A stretch of DNA of 44,203 nucleotides from Spirochaetia bacterium (GCA_021736385.1 JAIPFY010000022.1:1-44203); one strand, 5' to 3'. Shown: positions 17,063 to 25,334, counted from the first letter of the stretch. Numbers and translations: made by a program. The notes: generated by a model from the sequence alone, not told the origin.

Positions 17063-17971
17063 CTATAGCATACTGCGCAAGGCCATGCATACAGAGTAGA
17101 ACCGGGTTTCATCTGAATCTGATCGTGATGTGAGCACGACCGGCACAGACAGACCGGCGATGATACCAGCTGATCTGGAACCGGGGGTGAGGGTCATCAC
17201 CTTGTTGACAGCGTTCGCCGTATCAAGGTTCGGCATCAGCAGCAGATCGGCATCGCCGGCGCAGCTGTCAGTGATCCCTTTCACGGCAGCGGATTCCGAA
17301 GAGAGTGCCGCATCCATCGACAGCGGTCCACTGATGACCGACTCACCGAAGGTGCCGTTCCTGCGATGATCCTCTGCCAGGGATCTGGCATCGACGGTGG
17401 AGAGGATCTTCGGACTCACCGTCTCCACCGGTCCGATCACCGCGACCTTCGGGAGACTGAGACCCATGCGATGCATGATCCTCAGGGCGTTGTGCAGGAT
17501 CTTCTCTTTTCGGGGAAGATCCGGATCGATATTGATGGCGGAATCGGTGATGAACAGCGGTTTATGGTAGAAGGGCAGTTCGAAGAGACTCAGATGGCTG
17601 ATCAGCCCTCCGGTCGGGACCAGACCGGCTGATCGGTCAAGGAAGGCACGGCTGAATACCGCAGTATGCACGATCCCTTTCATGAGGATACCTGCAGTCC
17701 CGAGGGTCACCGCCTTGACTGCCAGTTCACAGGCACGTACATGGTCCTTCACATCGATGATCCTGTCAGCGGGGATCGAGAATCCGAGGGATTCAGCGAT
17801 ACTGAGGATCTGTTCTCTATCGCCGAAGAGCAGGACATCGGCGATCTGCTGTTCGGTGACGCGTTTGAGACAGCTCAGGGTCTCTCTATGTTCTGCAGCA
17901 GCGACTGCGATACACGGCCGGGTCTCCTTCGACGGGCCATTGAGCCCGATGAGTTCATCAAATCTGTTCAT
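17063..17971 (-). CDS. ptb: Phosphate butyryltransferase-type acyltransferase
   Basis: 302 residues, the usual Ptb length. It exchanges the CoA of a short acyl-CoA for phosphate. Family features include VAAAEHRETLSCL near the start, LMKGIVHTAVFSRAFLDRSAGL, FITDSAINIDPDL and the end-domain PNLDTANAVNKVMTLTPGSRSAG. It starts inside the end of buk (14-base overlap, GAGGTG upstream), so acyl phosphate made here is handed to the kinase encoded just before. With the Vor subunits in the same operon the likely substrates are isobutyryl-, isovaleryl- and 2-methylbutyryl-CoA, though butyryl-CoA cannot be excluded. Confidence 0.93.
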   Translation of the reverse strand: MNRFDELIGLNGPSKETRPCIAVAAAEHRETLSCLKRVTEQQIADVLLFGDREQILSIAESLGFSIPADRIIDVKDHVRACELAVKAVTLGTAGILMKGIVHTAVFSRAFLDRSAGLVPTGGLISHLSLFELPFYHKPLFITDSAINIDPDLPRKEKILHNALRIMHRMGLSLPKVAVIGPVETVSPKILSTVDARSLAEDHRRNGTFGESVISGPLSMDAALSSESAAVKGITDSCAGDADLLLMPNLDTANAVNKVMTLTPGSRSAGIIAGLSVPVVLTSRSDSDETRFYSVCMALRSML

Positions 17972-19034
17972 ACTCCATCACCTCTCTGCTACCAGTATAA
18001 ACGGCAAGGGCGTTTTCTGCTAGAGAGAGCATTTCACGTTCACCGGGTATGACGAACACTTCCGCAAGATAGGAGATGCGATCTCTGAGCCGCTCGATGA
18101 CATACTCACTGCGGGCTATCCCGCCGGTCACGACGATCGCATCCACCCTGCCGTGCAGGACCGCACCCATCGCACCGATCTCCTTGGCTACCTGATAGAT
18201 CATCGCATCGGTATAGAATGCAGCACGGGCATCACCCCGATCGATACGATCGATGATCTCTCTCATATCGCTGGTCTCCAGATAGGACATCATCCCTCCC
18301 ATACCGCAGATCTTCTTCTGCAGCTGTTCCTGGGTGTATCGACCCGAGAAGGCCAGCCGCATGAGATCTCCTGCAGGCAGTCCTCCGGAGCGTTCGGGAG
18401 TGAAGGGACCCTCCCCGTCAAGCGCATTGTTCACGTCTATGACCTGCCCGCAGCAGTGAGCACCCACGGAGATCCCTCCTCCGAGGTGTACAACGATCAG
18501 CCGGGCATCTTCATAGGCTGTACCGATCAGCTGTGCGGTCTCACGTGCTGCGATCTTATGATTGAGGGCATGGAAGATGCTCTTGCGATCAAGCTCCGGC
18601 ATCCCTGAGACTCTGGCCTCATCGCTGAGTTCATCGACGACCACCGGGTCAGCGATAAGAGCCCTGCAGGAGGCCTTCTGTGCTGCCATGGCAGCGAGCG
18701 GAGCTCCGAGGTTCGATGCATGTTCTCCGTAGCGGGCCTGCTGAAGGTCTTCGAGCATCGCAGCAGAGACCGCATAGACCCCTCCTGCCAGAGGGTGGAG
18801 CAAGCCGCCCCGTCCCATGACCAGATCGATGTCGCCAAAGGAGATCCCTCTACGTTCGAGCATGTCGCTGATACAGGAGAAGCGATACTCCCTCTGATCC
18901 ATGACCGAAAGATAGGCTCTGAGCTCCTCGCTGTCATGATCTATGGTGTGTACCGCTCGTTCTTCCAGACCCTCATACACAGCAATCTTCGTTGTGGTCG
19001 ATCCGGGGTTGATGATCAGTGTTGCAGGTTTGAT
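17958..19034 (-). CDS. buk: Butyrate/branched-chain fatty acid kinase, apparent AUC start
   Basis: 358 residues if read from ATC at 19034-19032. Buk makes ATP from butyryl- or isobutyryl-phosphate. The conserved phosphate-binding start LIINPGSTTTKIAVYE is encoded only upstream of the first conventional start (GTG at 18980), which would remove it. Between the in-frame TAG at 19049-19047 and that GTG there is no ATG, GTG or TTG. ATC at 19034 lies 7 bases after GAGGAG (19047-19042) and gives MKPATLIINPGSTTTK, close to the usual MKxLxINPGST. The only other candidate, CTG at 19019, lies 22 bases from the Shine-Dalgarno. HLGGGISVGAH and GGLPAGDLMRLAFSG support the family. The stop of vorA overlaps the Shine-Dalgarno. 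Confidence 0.93.
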   Translation of the reverse strand: MKPATLIINPGSTTTKIAVYEGLEERAVHTIDHDSEELRAYLSVMDQREYRFSCISDMLERRGISFGDIDLVMGRGGLLHPLAGGVYAVSAAMLEDLQQARYGEHASNLGAPLAAMAAQKASCRALIADPVVVDELSDEARVSGMPELDRKSIFHALNHKIAARETAQLIGTAYEDARLIVVHLGGGISVGAHCCGQVIDVNNALDGEGPFTPERSGGLPAGDLMRLAFSGRYTQEQLQKKICGMGGMMSYLETSDMREIIDRIDRGDARAAFYTDAMIYQVAKEIGAMGAVLHGRVDAIVVTGGIARSEYVIERLRDRISYLAEVFVIPGEREMLSLAENALAVYTGSREVMEYEQI

Positions 19035-19046
19035 ACTCGTACTCCT

Positions 19047-20462
19047 CTATGCATCCCTACAGTACGCTATCGTCTGTTCGATGATCTTGATGTTGGTCTG
19101 TACATACTCCTGCTTCTTCACACTCACAGGGAGGATGCTTCTGAGGGTCTCGACTGAGACAGCCTTCGTGTTCACCATATAGGCAGTGATCATCACCACG
19201 TTCGCCGCTGCAAGGAGCCGGTGCTCCTTGGCAATATCAGAGGCAGGGATCTTGAAGACATGAACATCCTTTCGTCTGACCTCCCGTGAGATGATCGAAG
19301 AGTTGACAAAGATCCACCCGCCGGGAGCGACCGTATCCTCGAAGAGATCGAGGGATGGGCCGTTCATGGCGATGAGCACGTTGGGATCATCCACTACAGG
19401 GGACCCGATGCGATCAGGAGAGAGCAGGACGGTCGCATTGGCATGCCCACCACGCATCTCAGGACCGTATGAGGGGAGCCAGGTAGCCTCAAGCCCCTCA
19501 GAGATCCCGCACTTGGCAAGCAGGACACCTGCAGAAAGGACTCCCTGCCCTCCAAAGCCGGCGATCTTGATGCGCTGTTCTTCGGGGGCTTCACCGCTGC
19601 CAGAGCACACAGGAAGAACCTCATTGCCCTGCAGCAGCTCGATGAGTTCCTCATCATTAAGCCATGGCAGCCGCTGATGGGTGTCGATCTCCGGACGCTC
19701 TGTGATCTGATCACGGAAGGTCTTCACCGGATACCGCTTCTCCAGAGTCTCCTTCATCCACTTACGGGCCGATACCGGAGTCATCTTCCAGTTGATGGGA
19801 CAGGGAGAGAGGATCTCGACAAAGGAGAAGCCCTTGTGCTGTATCTGGCTCTCCAGCCCTTTCCTGATCGCTTTGCGTGCCTTCATCACCCCGGCAGCTG
19901 TCGACAGCGAGACCCGCTCGATAAAGACCGGAGAGGTCAGAGCTTCCATGATCTCGCACATGCCCATCGGCTCCCCGTCCCGTCCATGAGTCCGCCCGAG
20001 CGGTGTGGTAGCCGTCTTCTGTCCCAGCAGGGTGGTAGGAGCCATCTGTCCCCCGGTCATGCCATAGATGGCATTGTTGATGAAGAACACGGTGATCTGC
20101 TCGCCCCTGTTCGCAGCATGCATGATCTCAGCGAGGCCGATGCCGGCAAGGTCCCCATCTCCCTGGTAGGAGATGACGATGGCATCATCAAGGGTCCGTC
20201 GTACCCCGGTAGCTACCGCAGGCGCCCTCCCATGAGAACACTGGATGTTCCCGGTATCATAGTAGTAATAGGAGAATACCGAACATCCGACCGGGGAGTG
20301 AAAGATCACCCGGTCCTGGATCCCGAGCAGGTCTATGGCTTCGGCGATCAGCTTCTGAGCAGTACCGTGCCCGCAACCGGGACAGTAGTGCGTGACTTTC
20401 TCATCGTGACCTTTCCGTTCGAAGGTGTCATAGAAGGCTTCAGGTTTCTGGTGTTTGATCAT
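19047..20462 (-). CDS. vorA: 2-oxoacid:ferredoxin oxidoreductase, fused beta-gamma subunit (VorA type)
   Basis: 471 residues. The N-terminal half (about 1-270) is the thiamine-diphosphate beta subunit: HYCPGCGHG, SPVGCSVFS and the TPP motif GDGDLAGIGLAEIMHAANRG with FINN. The C-terminal half (about 295-471) is the gamma subunit (IKIAGFGGQGVLSAGVLLAKCG, PSYGPEMRGGHANATV), which contacts CoA. The same fusion occurs in methanogen VorA. With VorB and VorC it oxidises branched-chain 2-oxoacids to acyl-CoA and reduces ferredoxin. An upstream GTG (20468) is too close to AAGGAGG; the ATG at 20462 has 7-base spacing. Substrate could also be aromatic or 2-oxoglutarate, but ptb-buk downstream argues for aliphatic acids. 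Confidence 0.9.
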   Translation of the reverse strand: MIKHQKPEAFYDTFERKGHDEKVTHYCPGCGHGTAQKLIAEAIDLLGIQDRVIFHSPVGCSVFSYYYYDTGNIQCSHGRAPAVATGVRRTLDDAIVISYQGDGDLAGIGLAEIMHAANRGEQITVFFINNAIYGMTGGQMAPTTLLGQKTATTPLGRTHGRDGEPMGMCEIMEALTSPVFIERVSLSTAAGVMKARKAIRKGLESQIQHKGFSFVEILSPCPINWKMTPVSARKWMKETLEKRYPVKTFRDQITERPEIDTHQRLPWLNDEELIELLQGNEVLPVCSGSGEAPEEQRIKIAGFGGQGVLSAGVLLAKCGISEGLEATWLPSYGPEMRGGHANATVLLSPDRIGSPVVDDPNVLIAMNGPSLDLFEDTVAPGGWIFVNSSIISREVRRKDVHVFKIPASDIAKEHRLLAAANVVMITAYMVNTKAVSVETLRSILPVSVKKQEYVQTNIKIIEQTIAYCRDA

Positions 20463-20464
20463 CC

Positions 20465-21523
20465 TCACGCCTCCTTCTGCAGATCCTGCAGGGTCCGCTG
20501 CACGATCTCATCGACGGTGGGGACCACGCCCCCCAGCCAGTTGTAGCGCAGCAGCATCGGTTCACTGCCGACAGCGAGTCTTACATCATCGGCCATCATG
20601 CCGTCATTGAGTTCCACGACGATGAAGGTTCGTCCCCCGCCGGCTGCAAGCGAAGCAAGCGCCTCTCCGGGGAAGGGATAGAGCGTCTTGGGACGCAGCA
20701 TCCCGGCACGTATGCCACGTGCGCGCAGCGCCCGCAGGGCACTCATACAGATACGGGAGCTGATACCGAAGGCTACGAAGATTACCTCGGCATCCTCTGT
20801 CAGTACCTGTTCGAAGGAGATGCACTGTTTCTCCACTTCCCGGTACTTGTGCTGCAGCTTCTCATTGTGGCGCTGCTGCAGCTCGGGGTTCATCAGGATC
20901 GAAGTGATCAGGTTGTTTCTACTGTTACGGTCTCCATAGAGAGCCCAGGGCTTTCTTTCACCCTTGAGCATCTCTCCGGAGATATCGATAGCTTCCATCA
21001 TCTGACCGATATAGGCATCACTGAGAATGAACACCGTCATGCGGTAGGCATCGGCAAGCGCAAAGGCCGTCCTGGTGAATTCGAACATCTCAAGGGCTGA
21101 GTTCGGTGCGAGCACGATGTTCCTGTAGTTCCCGTGACCTCCGCCCTTGATGACCATGTTATAGTCACTCTGTTCAGGCCATATGTTCCCCAGACCGGGT
21201 CCTGCTCTCTGGACATCGACCACGACACAGGGGAGTTCTGCCCCTGCCATGTAGGAAAGCCCTTCTGCCATGAGAGCGATCCCCGGTCCCGAGGAGGCTG
21301 TCATGACTCTCGCACCGGCAGAGGCTGCCCCGTAGAGCATGTTGATCGAACTGACTTCAGATTCTGCCTGCAGGAAGGTCCTCCCGGCGAGCGTGAAGTA
21401 TTGAGCCGCAGCATGGGCGATCTCACTTGCCGGGGTTATGGGATAGCCGAAGAAGTGAGTCGCGCCGCCGGTGAGTGCCCCGTGGATGATCGCTTCATTG
21501 CCTTTCATCAGACGCTTACTCAT
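20465..21523 (-). CDS. vorB: 2-oxoacid:ferredoxin oxidoreductase alpha subunit (VorB type)
   Basis: 352 residues from the ATG at 21523, which overlaps the vorC stop by 8 bases. Alpha-subunit features: KGNEAIIHGALTGGATHFFGYPITPASEIAHAAA at the start, QAESEVSSINMLYGAASAGARVMTASSGPGIALM (pyrimidine-binding Glu region) and PGLGNIWPEQSDYNMVIKGGGHGNYR. The C-terminal domain (about 245-352) ends RYNWLGGVVPTVDEI. Length matches the 352-residue VorB of methanogens. A longer open frame to 21649 exists but runs through vorC and has no matching protein features. It pairs with VorA to form the TPP site. Confidence 0.92.
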   Translation of the reverse strand: MSKRLMKGNEAIIHGALTGGATHFFGYPITPASEIAHAAAQYFTLAGRTFLQAESEVSSINMLYGAASAGARVMTASSGPGIALMAEGLSYMAGAELPCVVVDVQRAGPGLGNIWPEQSDYNMVIKGGGHGNYRNIVLAPNSALEMFEFTRTAFALADAYRMTVFILSDAYIGQMMEAIDISGEMLKGERKPWALYGDRNSRNNLITSILMNPELQQRHNEKLQHKYREVEKQCISFEQVLTEDAEVIFVAFGISSRICMSALRALRARGIRAGMLRPKTLYPFPGEALASLAAGGGRTFIVVELNDGMMADDVRLAVGSEPMLLRYNWLGGVVPTVDEIVQRTLQDLQKEA

Positions 21524-21746
21524 GGGGAGCCTCCTTCTCATCGGCAAAGACGGTGATCGCTCCAGGTTCAGGACAGCTGAAAAAACAGAGCCCGCAGGCT
21601 GTACAGGTATCAAAGCCATGAAAGACCGCATGCTGGTAGCCCAGTGCATTGATCTGAGTACCGATCATGAGACAATGATGAGGGCAGACGCTGACGCATA
21701 CGCGGCAGCCTTTGCACTCATCGGCCGCAATCTTGACATAGTTCAT
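21516..21746 (-). CDS. vorC: Ferredoxin-type delta subunit of 2-oxoacid oxidoreductase (VorC type)
   Basis: 76 residues with two [4Fe-4S] motifs, CKGCRVCVSVCP and CTACGLCFFSCP, both with C-x2-C-x2-C-x3-CP spacing. It carries electrons from the TPP site to external ferredoxin. GGAGA lies 6 bases before the ATG; the preceding gene ends 2 bases upstream and vorB starts within its last codons. Confidence 0.93.
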   Translation of the reverse strand: MNYVKIAADECKGCRVCVSVCPHHCLMIGTQINALGYQHAVFHGFDTCTACGLCFFSCPEPGAITVFADEKEAPHE

Positions 21747-21748
21747 GA

Positions 21749-22282
21749 TTATTCTCCAAAGAGTTCGAACGCACCAACCCCGAAATAGTTGATGGCACTG
21801 ATCGTATTGATGACCGCATCGGGGACATCAATGATATTCAGATGGTGGCCTGGACAATTGAGACGAGCACAGACATGTACGGTATTGCCATCCCCCGGAA
21901 GGTACAGCACGATACCCCGTGTACTGTCACACTCCGGCTCCCTGCAGGTATACTCCTCCATCAGGGAGGTCCCGCATACCGGGCAGAAGGCTTCTACACT
22001 CGTAGTCGGTGTGACCTCTTCGGGCAGGAAGCTGTAGAGCTTTGCATGGCTCCCCCAGAAGGCATCAACGAAGATGACACCCTCGCTCTTCCCGATCTTC
22101 ACGTGCAGCTTGATAGCCGGTTCCCCGTGAATCTTCACACTGTTAACAAGGAGATTGTGACCATGTCTGCAAAAGATGGATTCGACAATGAGATACTCGA
22201 AATCACCACGCTGCTCAAGCCGGAATCCTGGCGGCACCGTCTGCCTGAGCTCATGCGGGATCTGTGTGTTCTTCAACTTCAT
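21749..22282 (-). CDS. Cysteine-rich (zinc-ribbon-like) protein heading the vor-buk-ptb operon
   Basis: 177 residues from the ATG at 22282, which has GGAGAG 5-6 bases upstream; a longer frame to 22366 would start before the predicted transcription start. Seven cysteines: Cys38, then CPVCG-x8-C-x4-C (100, 103, 113, 118) and C-x4-CPGHH (138, 143). The middle group can hold one metal; the last pair with two histidines may hold another. I do not recognise a named family. Its first-gene position, 2 bases from vorC, suggests a role in assembly, metal supply or regulation of the oxidoreductase. Confidence 0.75.
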   Translation of the reverse strand: MKLKNTQIPHELRQTVPPGFRLEQRGDFEYLIVESIFCRHGHNLLVNSVKIHGEPAIKLHVKIGKSEGVIFVDAFWGSHAKLYSFLPEEVTPTTSVEAFCPVCGTSLMEEYTCREPECDSTRGIVLYLPGDGNTVHVCARLNCPGHHLNIIDVPDAVINTISAINYFGVGAFELFGE

Positions 22283-22337
22283 ACGTACTCTCCAGACAGA
22301 AGTCATTGAGAAAGAACGCTCGTTACTACCTGTTATC

Positions 22338-22366
22338 ATACTAACCGCGGAAGACCGTTCTGTCAA
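22338..22366 (-). promoter_or_regulatory. Predicted promoter of the vor-buk-ptb operon
   Basis: On the minus strand, TTGACA (22366-22361), 17-base spacer and TAGTAT (22343-22338). Transcription would start near 22331, leaving a leader of about 50 bases before the ATG at 22282. Confidence 0.6.
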
Positions 22367-22878
22367 ATACCATCGTCAGAGTCGTACCGGGTACACTAAC
22401 CCGAATATGAAAATTCCCAATGAAACCTCAAATGAATATCTCCCTTGGAGTGTTTGATGTGGTGTAATGGAAGAACTAGTAACAGGGAAGGAGTGTCCCT
22501 ACAGGAGGAGTGGAGAGGAATTCCCTGTGTTGGTTGGACCCGGCAAGAACACTATGAACACCGTACTACTGAAACGGCTACGATCCAAGAGACCGACCCT
22601 TCCGTCGTTCCGCAGCACACAAGAAGGTATCCTATTCATAAAATCCTATACAGTATGTGTTTGGTTGCGACACACATCATATTCTGCTGACATTATATTG
22701 TAGTACAACCCCGTAGATACCAGATCCATCCAATGATATCCTTCGTACAAGCGATCCTGCATCTGTGAGCTTCCTGACTTTCTGCAAGACAAACCGACAC
22801 CCTCCTGTCTGTGGTATGCTGCACACCTCTGCAGACCTCCGGTCACCAGCAGCCTGCTGTATCCCCATCCTTTTTTTG
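22367..22878. other. Gene-poor block between the vor operon and the GPH symporter gene
   Basis: About 510 bases with no protein-like frame on either strand. The longest frame (22467-22703, plus) has an ATG but no codon pattern like its neighbours and no recognisable motif. Composition is more A/T-rich toward the right end. It contains the inverted repeat at 22482-22528. I saw no match to a tRNA, SRP RNA, RNase P RNA or tmRNA. It may hold a small RNA, a decayed gene or only spacer DNA. Confidence 0.4.
22482..22528. repeat. Inverted repeat in the gene-poor block
   Basis: ACAGGGAA (22482-22489) and TTCCCTGT (22521-22528) are perfect 8-base inverted arms. A shorter nested pair, AGGGA and TCCCT (22485-22500), could form an alternative hairpin using the same left arm. 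Mutually exclusive hairpins suggest RNA structure, but the stems are short. Confidence 0.4.
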
Positions 22879-22891
22879 TTACATTGTGTAA
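22879..22891. promoter_or_regulatory. Short palindrome upstream of the GPH symporter, possible operator
   Basis: TTACA (22879-22883), TTG, TGTAA (22887-22891): a perfect 13-base palindrome in an A/T-rich stretch with TAATAT and TATTAT just downstream as possible -10 boxes. No regulator gene is adjacent. Confidence 0.35.
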
Positions 22892-22987
22892 TATTATTCT
22901 TTATTTATGCAGATCACCATGATATACTGGTCTCAATCATCACAGTCGACCGCCCCAGAGCTCTGGAGAGCCGGTCTGGAGGAACGC

Positions 22988-24358
22988 ATGGCAAAGCCAT
23001 CACTGCCGTTATCTAAGAAGATCATCTTCTCCCTCGGCCAGCTCGGCTGGGCTCTTACCTCATATGCACCGGGCATGCTGCTGGTCTATTTCTATCTGCC
23101 GCCCGACAGTGCTGCAGGTCAGACCTTCCCGGCCAGGATCTATCAGGGCTATGTACTGGGCATACTCACCATCATAGGACTGGCCTACGGTGTGGGCAGG
23201 CTCTTCGATGCAGTGACCGACCCACTCATCGCAGGACTGTCAGACAGGAGCAAGGCGAAGATGGGACGAAGGAGACTGTTCCTGGCTATCAGCGTCCTGC
23301 CCTTTGCCCTGACGTCCATCCTCATATTCACCCCGCCGGCTGCAGGACAGAGTCCGATCAACTCGGTATGGGTATTCGCCTTCGTCATCATCTTCTACTG
23401 GTTCATGACCATGTATGTCACCCCCTATTTTGCCTTCATGTCAGAACTCGGACATACCCCGGACGAACGGCTGCAGCTCAGCACGCTGATCTCGATCACC
23501 TGGGCTGTAGGTACAGCGATCGGCACACAGGTCTTTGCCATCAAGGGTGCGTTCGAAGCCGGTGGGATGTCTGCGACTGCCGCTTTCCAGGTGACCATCG
23601 CACTGTTCGCCGGCATCGGCTTCCTGTTCATGCTGCTGCCGATCATCTTCATCGATGAGCAGAAGTACGGCGATGGGCATGCCAATGATCAGAAGATCAT
23701 TGCTTCGCTCAAGGAAGCCCTCGGTAACAGAGATTTTCGATACTTCACCATCTCCGACCTTGCCTACTGGGTAGCCCTTACCTTCGCCAGTACCGGTCTG
23801 GTCTACTATGTGACGATCCTGCTGGGGCTTGAAGAGGCCTTCACCTCTACGCTGCAGATCCTGATGTATCTGGTCTCCTTCCTCTTCTATGTACCCACGA
23901 ACCTCATCGCGAAGAAGACCGGGAAGAAGCGTCTGGTCCTCGTAGCCTTCATCTTCTTCATCATCGTATACACCTACATCATCTTCCTCGGTAAGCTCCC
24001 GCTTGCAGCACAGGTGCAGGGGTATCTCGTCGTCCTGCTCATGGGTATCCCGCTGGCGATCTTCGGCATCCTGCCCAACGCCATCATCGGAGATATCGCA
24101 GAGGCAGATGCCATCACCACCGGCCGCCATAAGAATGCCATCTTCTACGGGACCAGGACCTTCATGTCCAAGATGGGCCAGATGATCGGTGGACTGGTCT
24201 TCCCGTCACTGCTGCTGCTCGGCAGCACCCCCGGGAACGATATCGGGATCCGGCTCACCGGGGCCGCTGCCATCGTCTTCATCGTGATCGGTATGGTGAT
24301 GTTCACGTTGTACGATGAGCAGAAGATCCTTGAGACACTGAAGAAGAAGAGGTCATGA
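22988..24358 (+). CDS. GPH-family (MelB-like) sugar:cation symporter
   Basis: 456 residues with 12 predicted membrane segments. Features of the glycoside-pentoside-hexuronide family: DAVTDPLIAGLSDRSKAKMGRRRLFL after segment 2, YFAFMSELGHTPDERLQLSTLISITWAVGTAIG in the middle, and GDIAEADAITTGRHKNAIFYG near the end. It imports glycosides or uronides with Na+ or H+; substrate unknown. An upstream in-frame ATG at 22907 adds 27 unlikely residues; the ATG at 22988 has GGAGG 5 bases upstream and is preferred. The next gene overlaps by ATGA, so the symporter and hydrolase are co-translated and may act on the same compound. Confidence 0.88.
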   Translation: MAKPSLPLSKKIIFSLGQLGWALTSYAPGMLLVYFYLPPDSAAGQTFPARIYQGYVLGILTIIGLAYGVGRLFDAVTDPLIAGLSDRSKAKMGRRRLFLAISVLPFALTSILIFTPPAAGQSPINSVWVFAFVIIFYWFMTMYVTPYFAFMSELGHTPDERLQLSTLISITWAVGTAIGTQVFAIKGAFEAGGMSATAAFQVTIALFAGIGFLFMLLPIIFIDEQKYGDGHANDQKIIASLKEALGNRDFRYFTISDLAYWVALTFASTGLVYYVTILLGLEEAFTSTLQILMYLVSFLFYVPTNLIAKKTGKKRLVLVAFIFFIIVYTYIIFLGKLPLAAQVQGYLVVLLMGIPLAIFGILPNAIIGDIAEADAITTGRHKNAIFYGTRTFMSKMGQMIGGLVFPSLLLLGSTPGNDIGIRLTGAAAIVFIVIGMVMFTLYDEQKILETLKKKRS

Positions 24359-25287
24359 TCATGGGAATAGGGATCGCACTTGCAGGGCTGCTGGTGATCT
24401 ACCTTGCAGCCGCATACGGAATCGGCAGACATATCTCACTGGAATTCGTCTATTCGGACAGCAAGCCTCTGGAACACACCCTGCAGCGGTGTCTGGAGAA
24501 TGGTGATTTCACTCAGGAGACCTTTGAAGGGTACCGAATGAAACCCTTCAGCGTCGAGTCTGACTTCGGCTACACCCTCACCGGGGTGTACCGAAAGGGT
24601 TCTGACCCCACCAGGACGGTGGTCTTCGTACATGGCCATACCTGGACCTGGCATGGTCAGGTCAAATACTTTCCGCTGTATCTGGACAGAGGATACAACA
24701 TCGTCGCCTACAACCATCGGTACCACGGCGACAGCGGCGGCGAGAACTGCACGGCCGGGTACTATGAGAAGCAGGATCTCAAGAAGATCGCCGACTGGGC
24801 ACGCAGGCAGTTCCCGCAGACAGAGATCTTCGGTGTCATGGGAGAGTCCCTTGGAGCTGCGACCTCACTGCAGTACATGCCGCTCGATACGAAGTTGAGC
24901 TTCGTCCATGCCGACTGCCCCTACAGCGACATGCTCGAACTCTATGCCTATCAGATGCAGCTCAGACATATCCCGAAGCTCCTTCGAGGGACCTCAGCAC
25001 AGTTCTGCCGCTGGTACCTCAAGACCCATGCGCAGTTCGATCCCAAAGAGGTCTCTCCGATACAGGCGATCATGCACAGCAGTGCCCCGTTACTGCTCAT
25101 CCATGGTGATGCAGATGACTATGTACCGACGGCCATGTCCATCGCCATGAACGAAAGACGTGCACCGACAGCCGACACCACACTCGTACTCATCCCCGGA
25201 GCCAGCCATGCCCAGTCCCTCATCAAAGAGCCTGAACTCTATGCACAGGCTGTCTCCTCGTTCCTTGACCGCATCGAACAGCGCTGA
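24355..25287 (+). CDS. Membrane-anchored alpha/beta hydrolase
   Basis: 310 residues. An N-terminal hydrophobic segment (about 3-22) followed by an alpha/beta hydrolase domain. VFVHGHTWTWHG is the HG oxyanion region, GVMGESLGAA the nucleophile elbow (G-E-S-L-G, catalytic Ser), LLIHGDADDYVP supplies the acid and IPGASHAQSL the histidine, so the triad is complete. It resembles the YqkD-type serine hydrolases. It starts in the last codon of the GPH gene (ATGA); a second ATG at 24361 is also possible. A strong hairpin follows. Substrate is unknown; coupling to a sugar symporter hints at an acylated sugar or glycoside ester. Confidence 0.85.
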   Translation: MIMGIGIALAGLLVIYLAAAYGIGRHISLEFVYSDSKPLEHTLQRCLENGDFTQETFEGYRMKPFSVESDFGYTLTGVYRKGSDPTRTVVFVHGHTWTWHGQVKYFPLYLDRGYNIVAYNHRYHGDSGGENCTAGYYEKQDLKKIADWARRQFPQTEIFGVMGESLGAATSLQYMPLDTKLSFVHADCPYSDMLELYAYQMQLRHIPKLLRGTSAQFCRWYLKTHAQFDPKEVSPIQAIMHSSAPLLLIHGDADDYVPTAMSIAMNERRAPTADTTLVLIPGASHAQSLIKEPELYAQAVSSFLDRIEQR

Positions 25288-25300
25288 GATGACCGAAGGA

Positions 25301-25322
25301 GCCCCTCTCCGGTGAGAGGGGC
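25301..25322. terminator. Terminator between the hydrolase and the 53-residue protein gene
   Basis: GCCCCTCT (25301-25308) and AGAGGGGC (25315-25322) form a perfect 8-base G/C-rich stem with a 6-base loop, with partial extension on both sides. It sits between convergent genes and may serve both, though no long T-tract is present. Confidence 0.6.
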
Positions 25323-25334
25323 CCTCCTCCTGCC

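Noticed and set aside
17958..18980. buk beginning at GTG 18980
   Set aside because: This would delete the INPGSTTTK phosphate-binding motif required for kinase activity, and it has no ribosome site.
21524..21649. Extended N-terminus of the VorB alpha subunit
   Set aside because: It reads through vorC in another frame and lacks family resemblance; the start at 21523 has the usual overlap and the expected 352-residue length.
22455..22560. tRNA-like look (GGTGTAATGG followed later by GGTTGGACCC)
   Set aside because: No acceptor stem, anticodon arm or proper T-arm could be drawn, and spacing does not fit a tRNA.
22467..22703. 78-codon plus-strand frame beginning MEELVTGKECPY
   Set aside because: It has an ATG, but no Shine-Dalgarno, no family resemblance and a basic, irregular end. 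It is not better than chance in a gene-free block.
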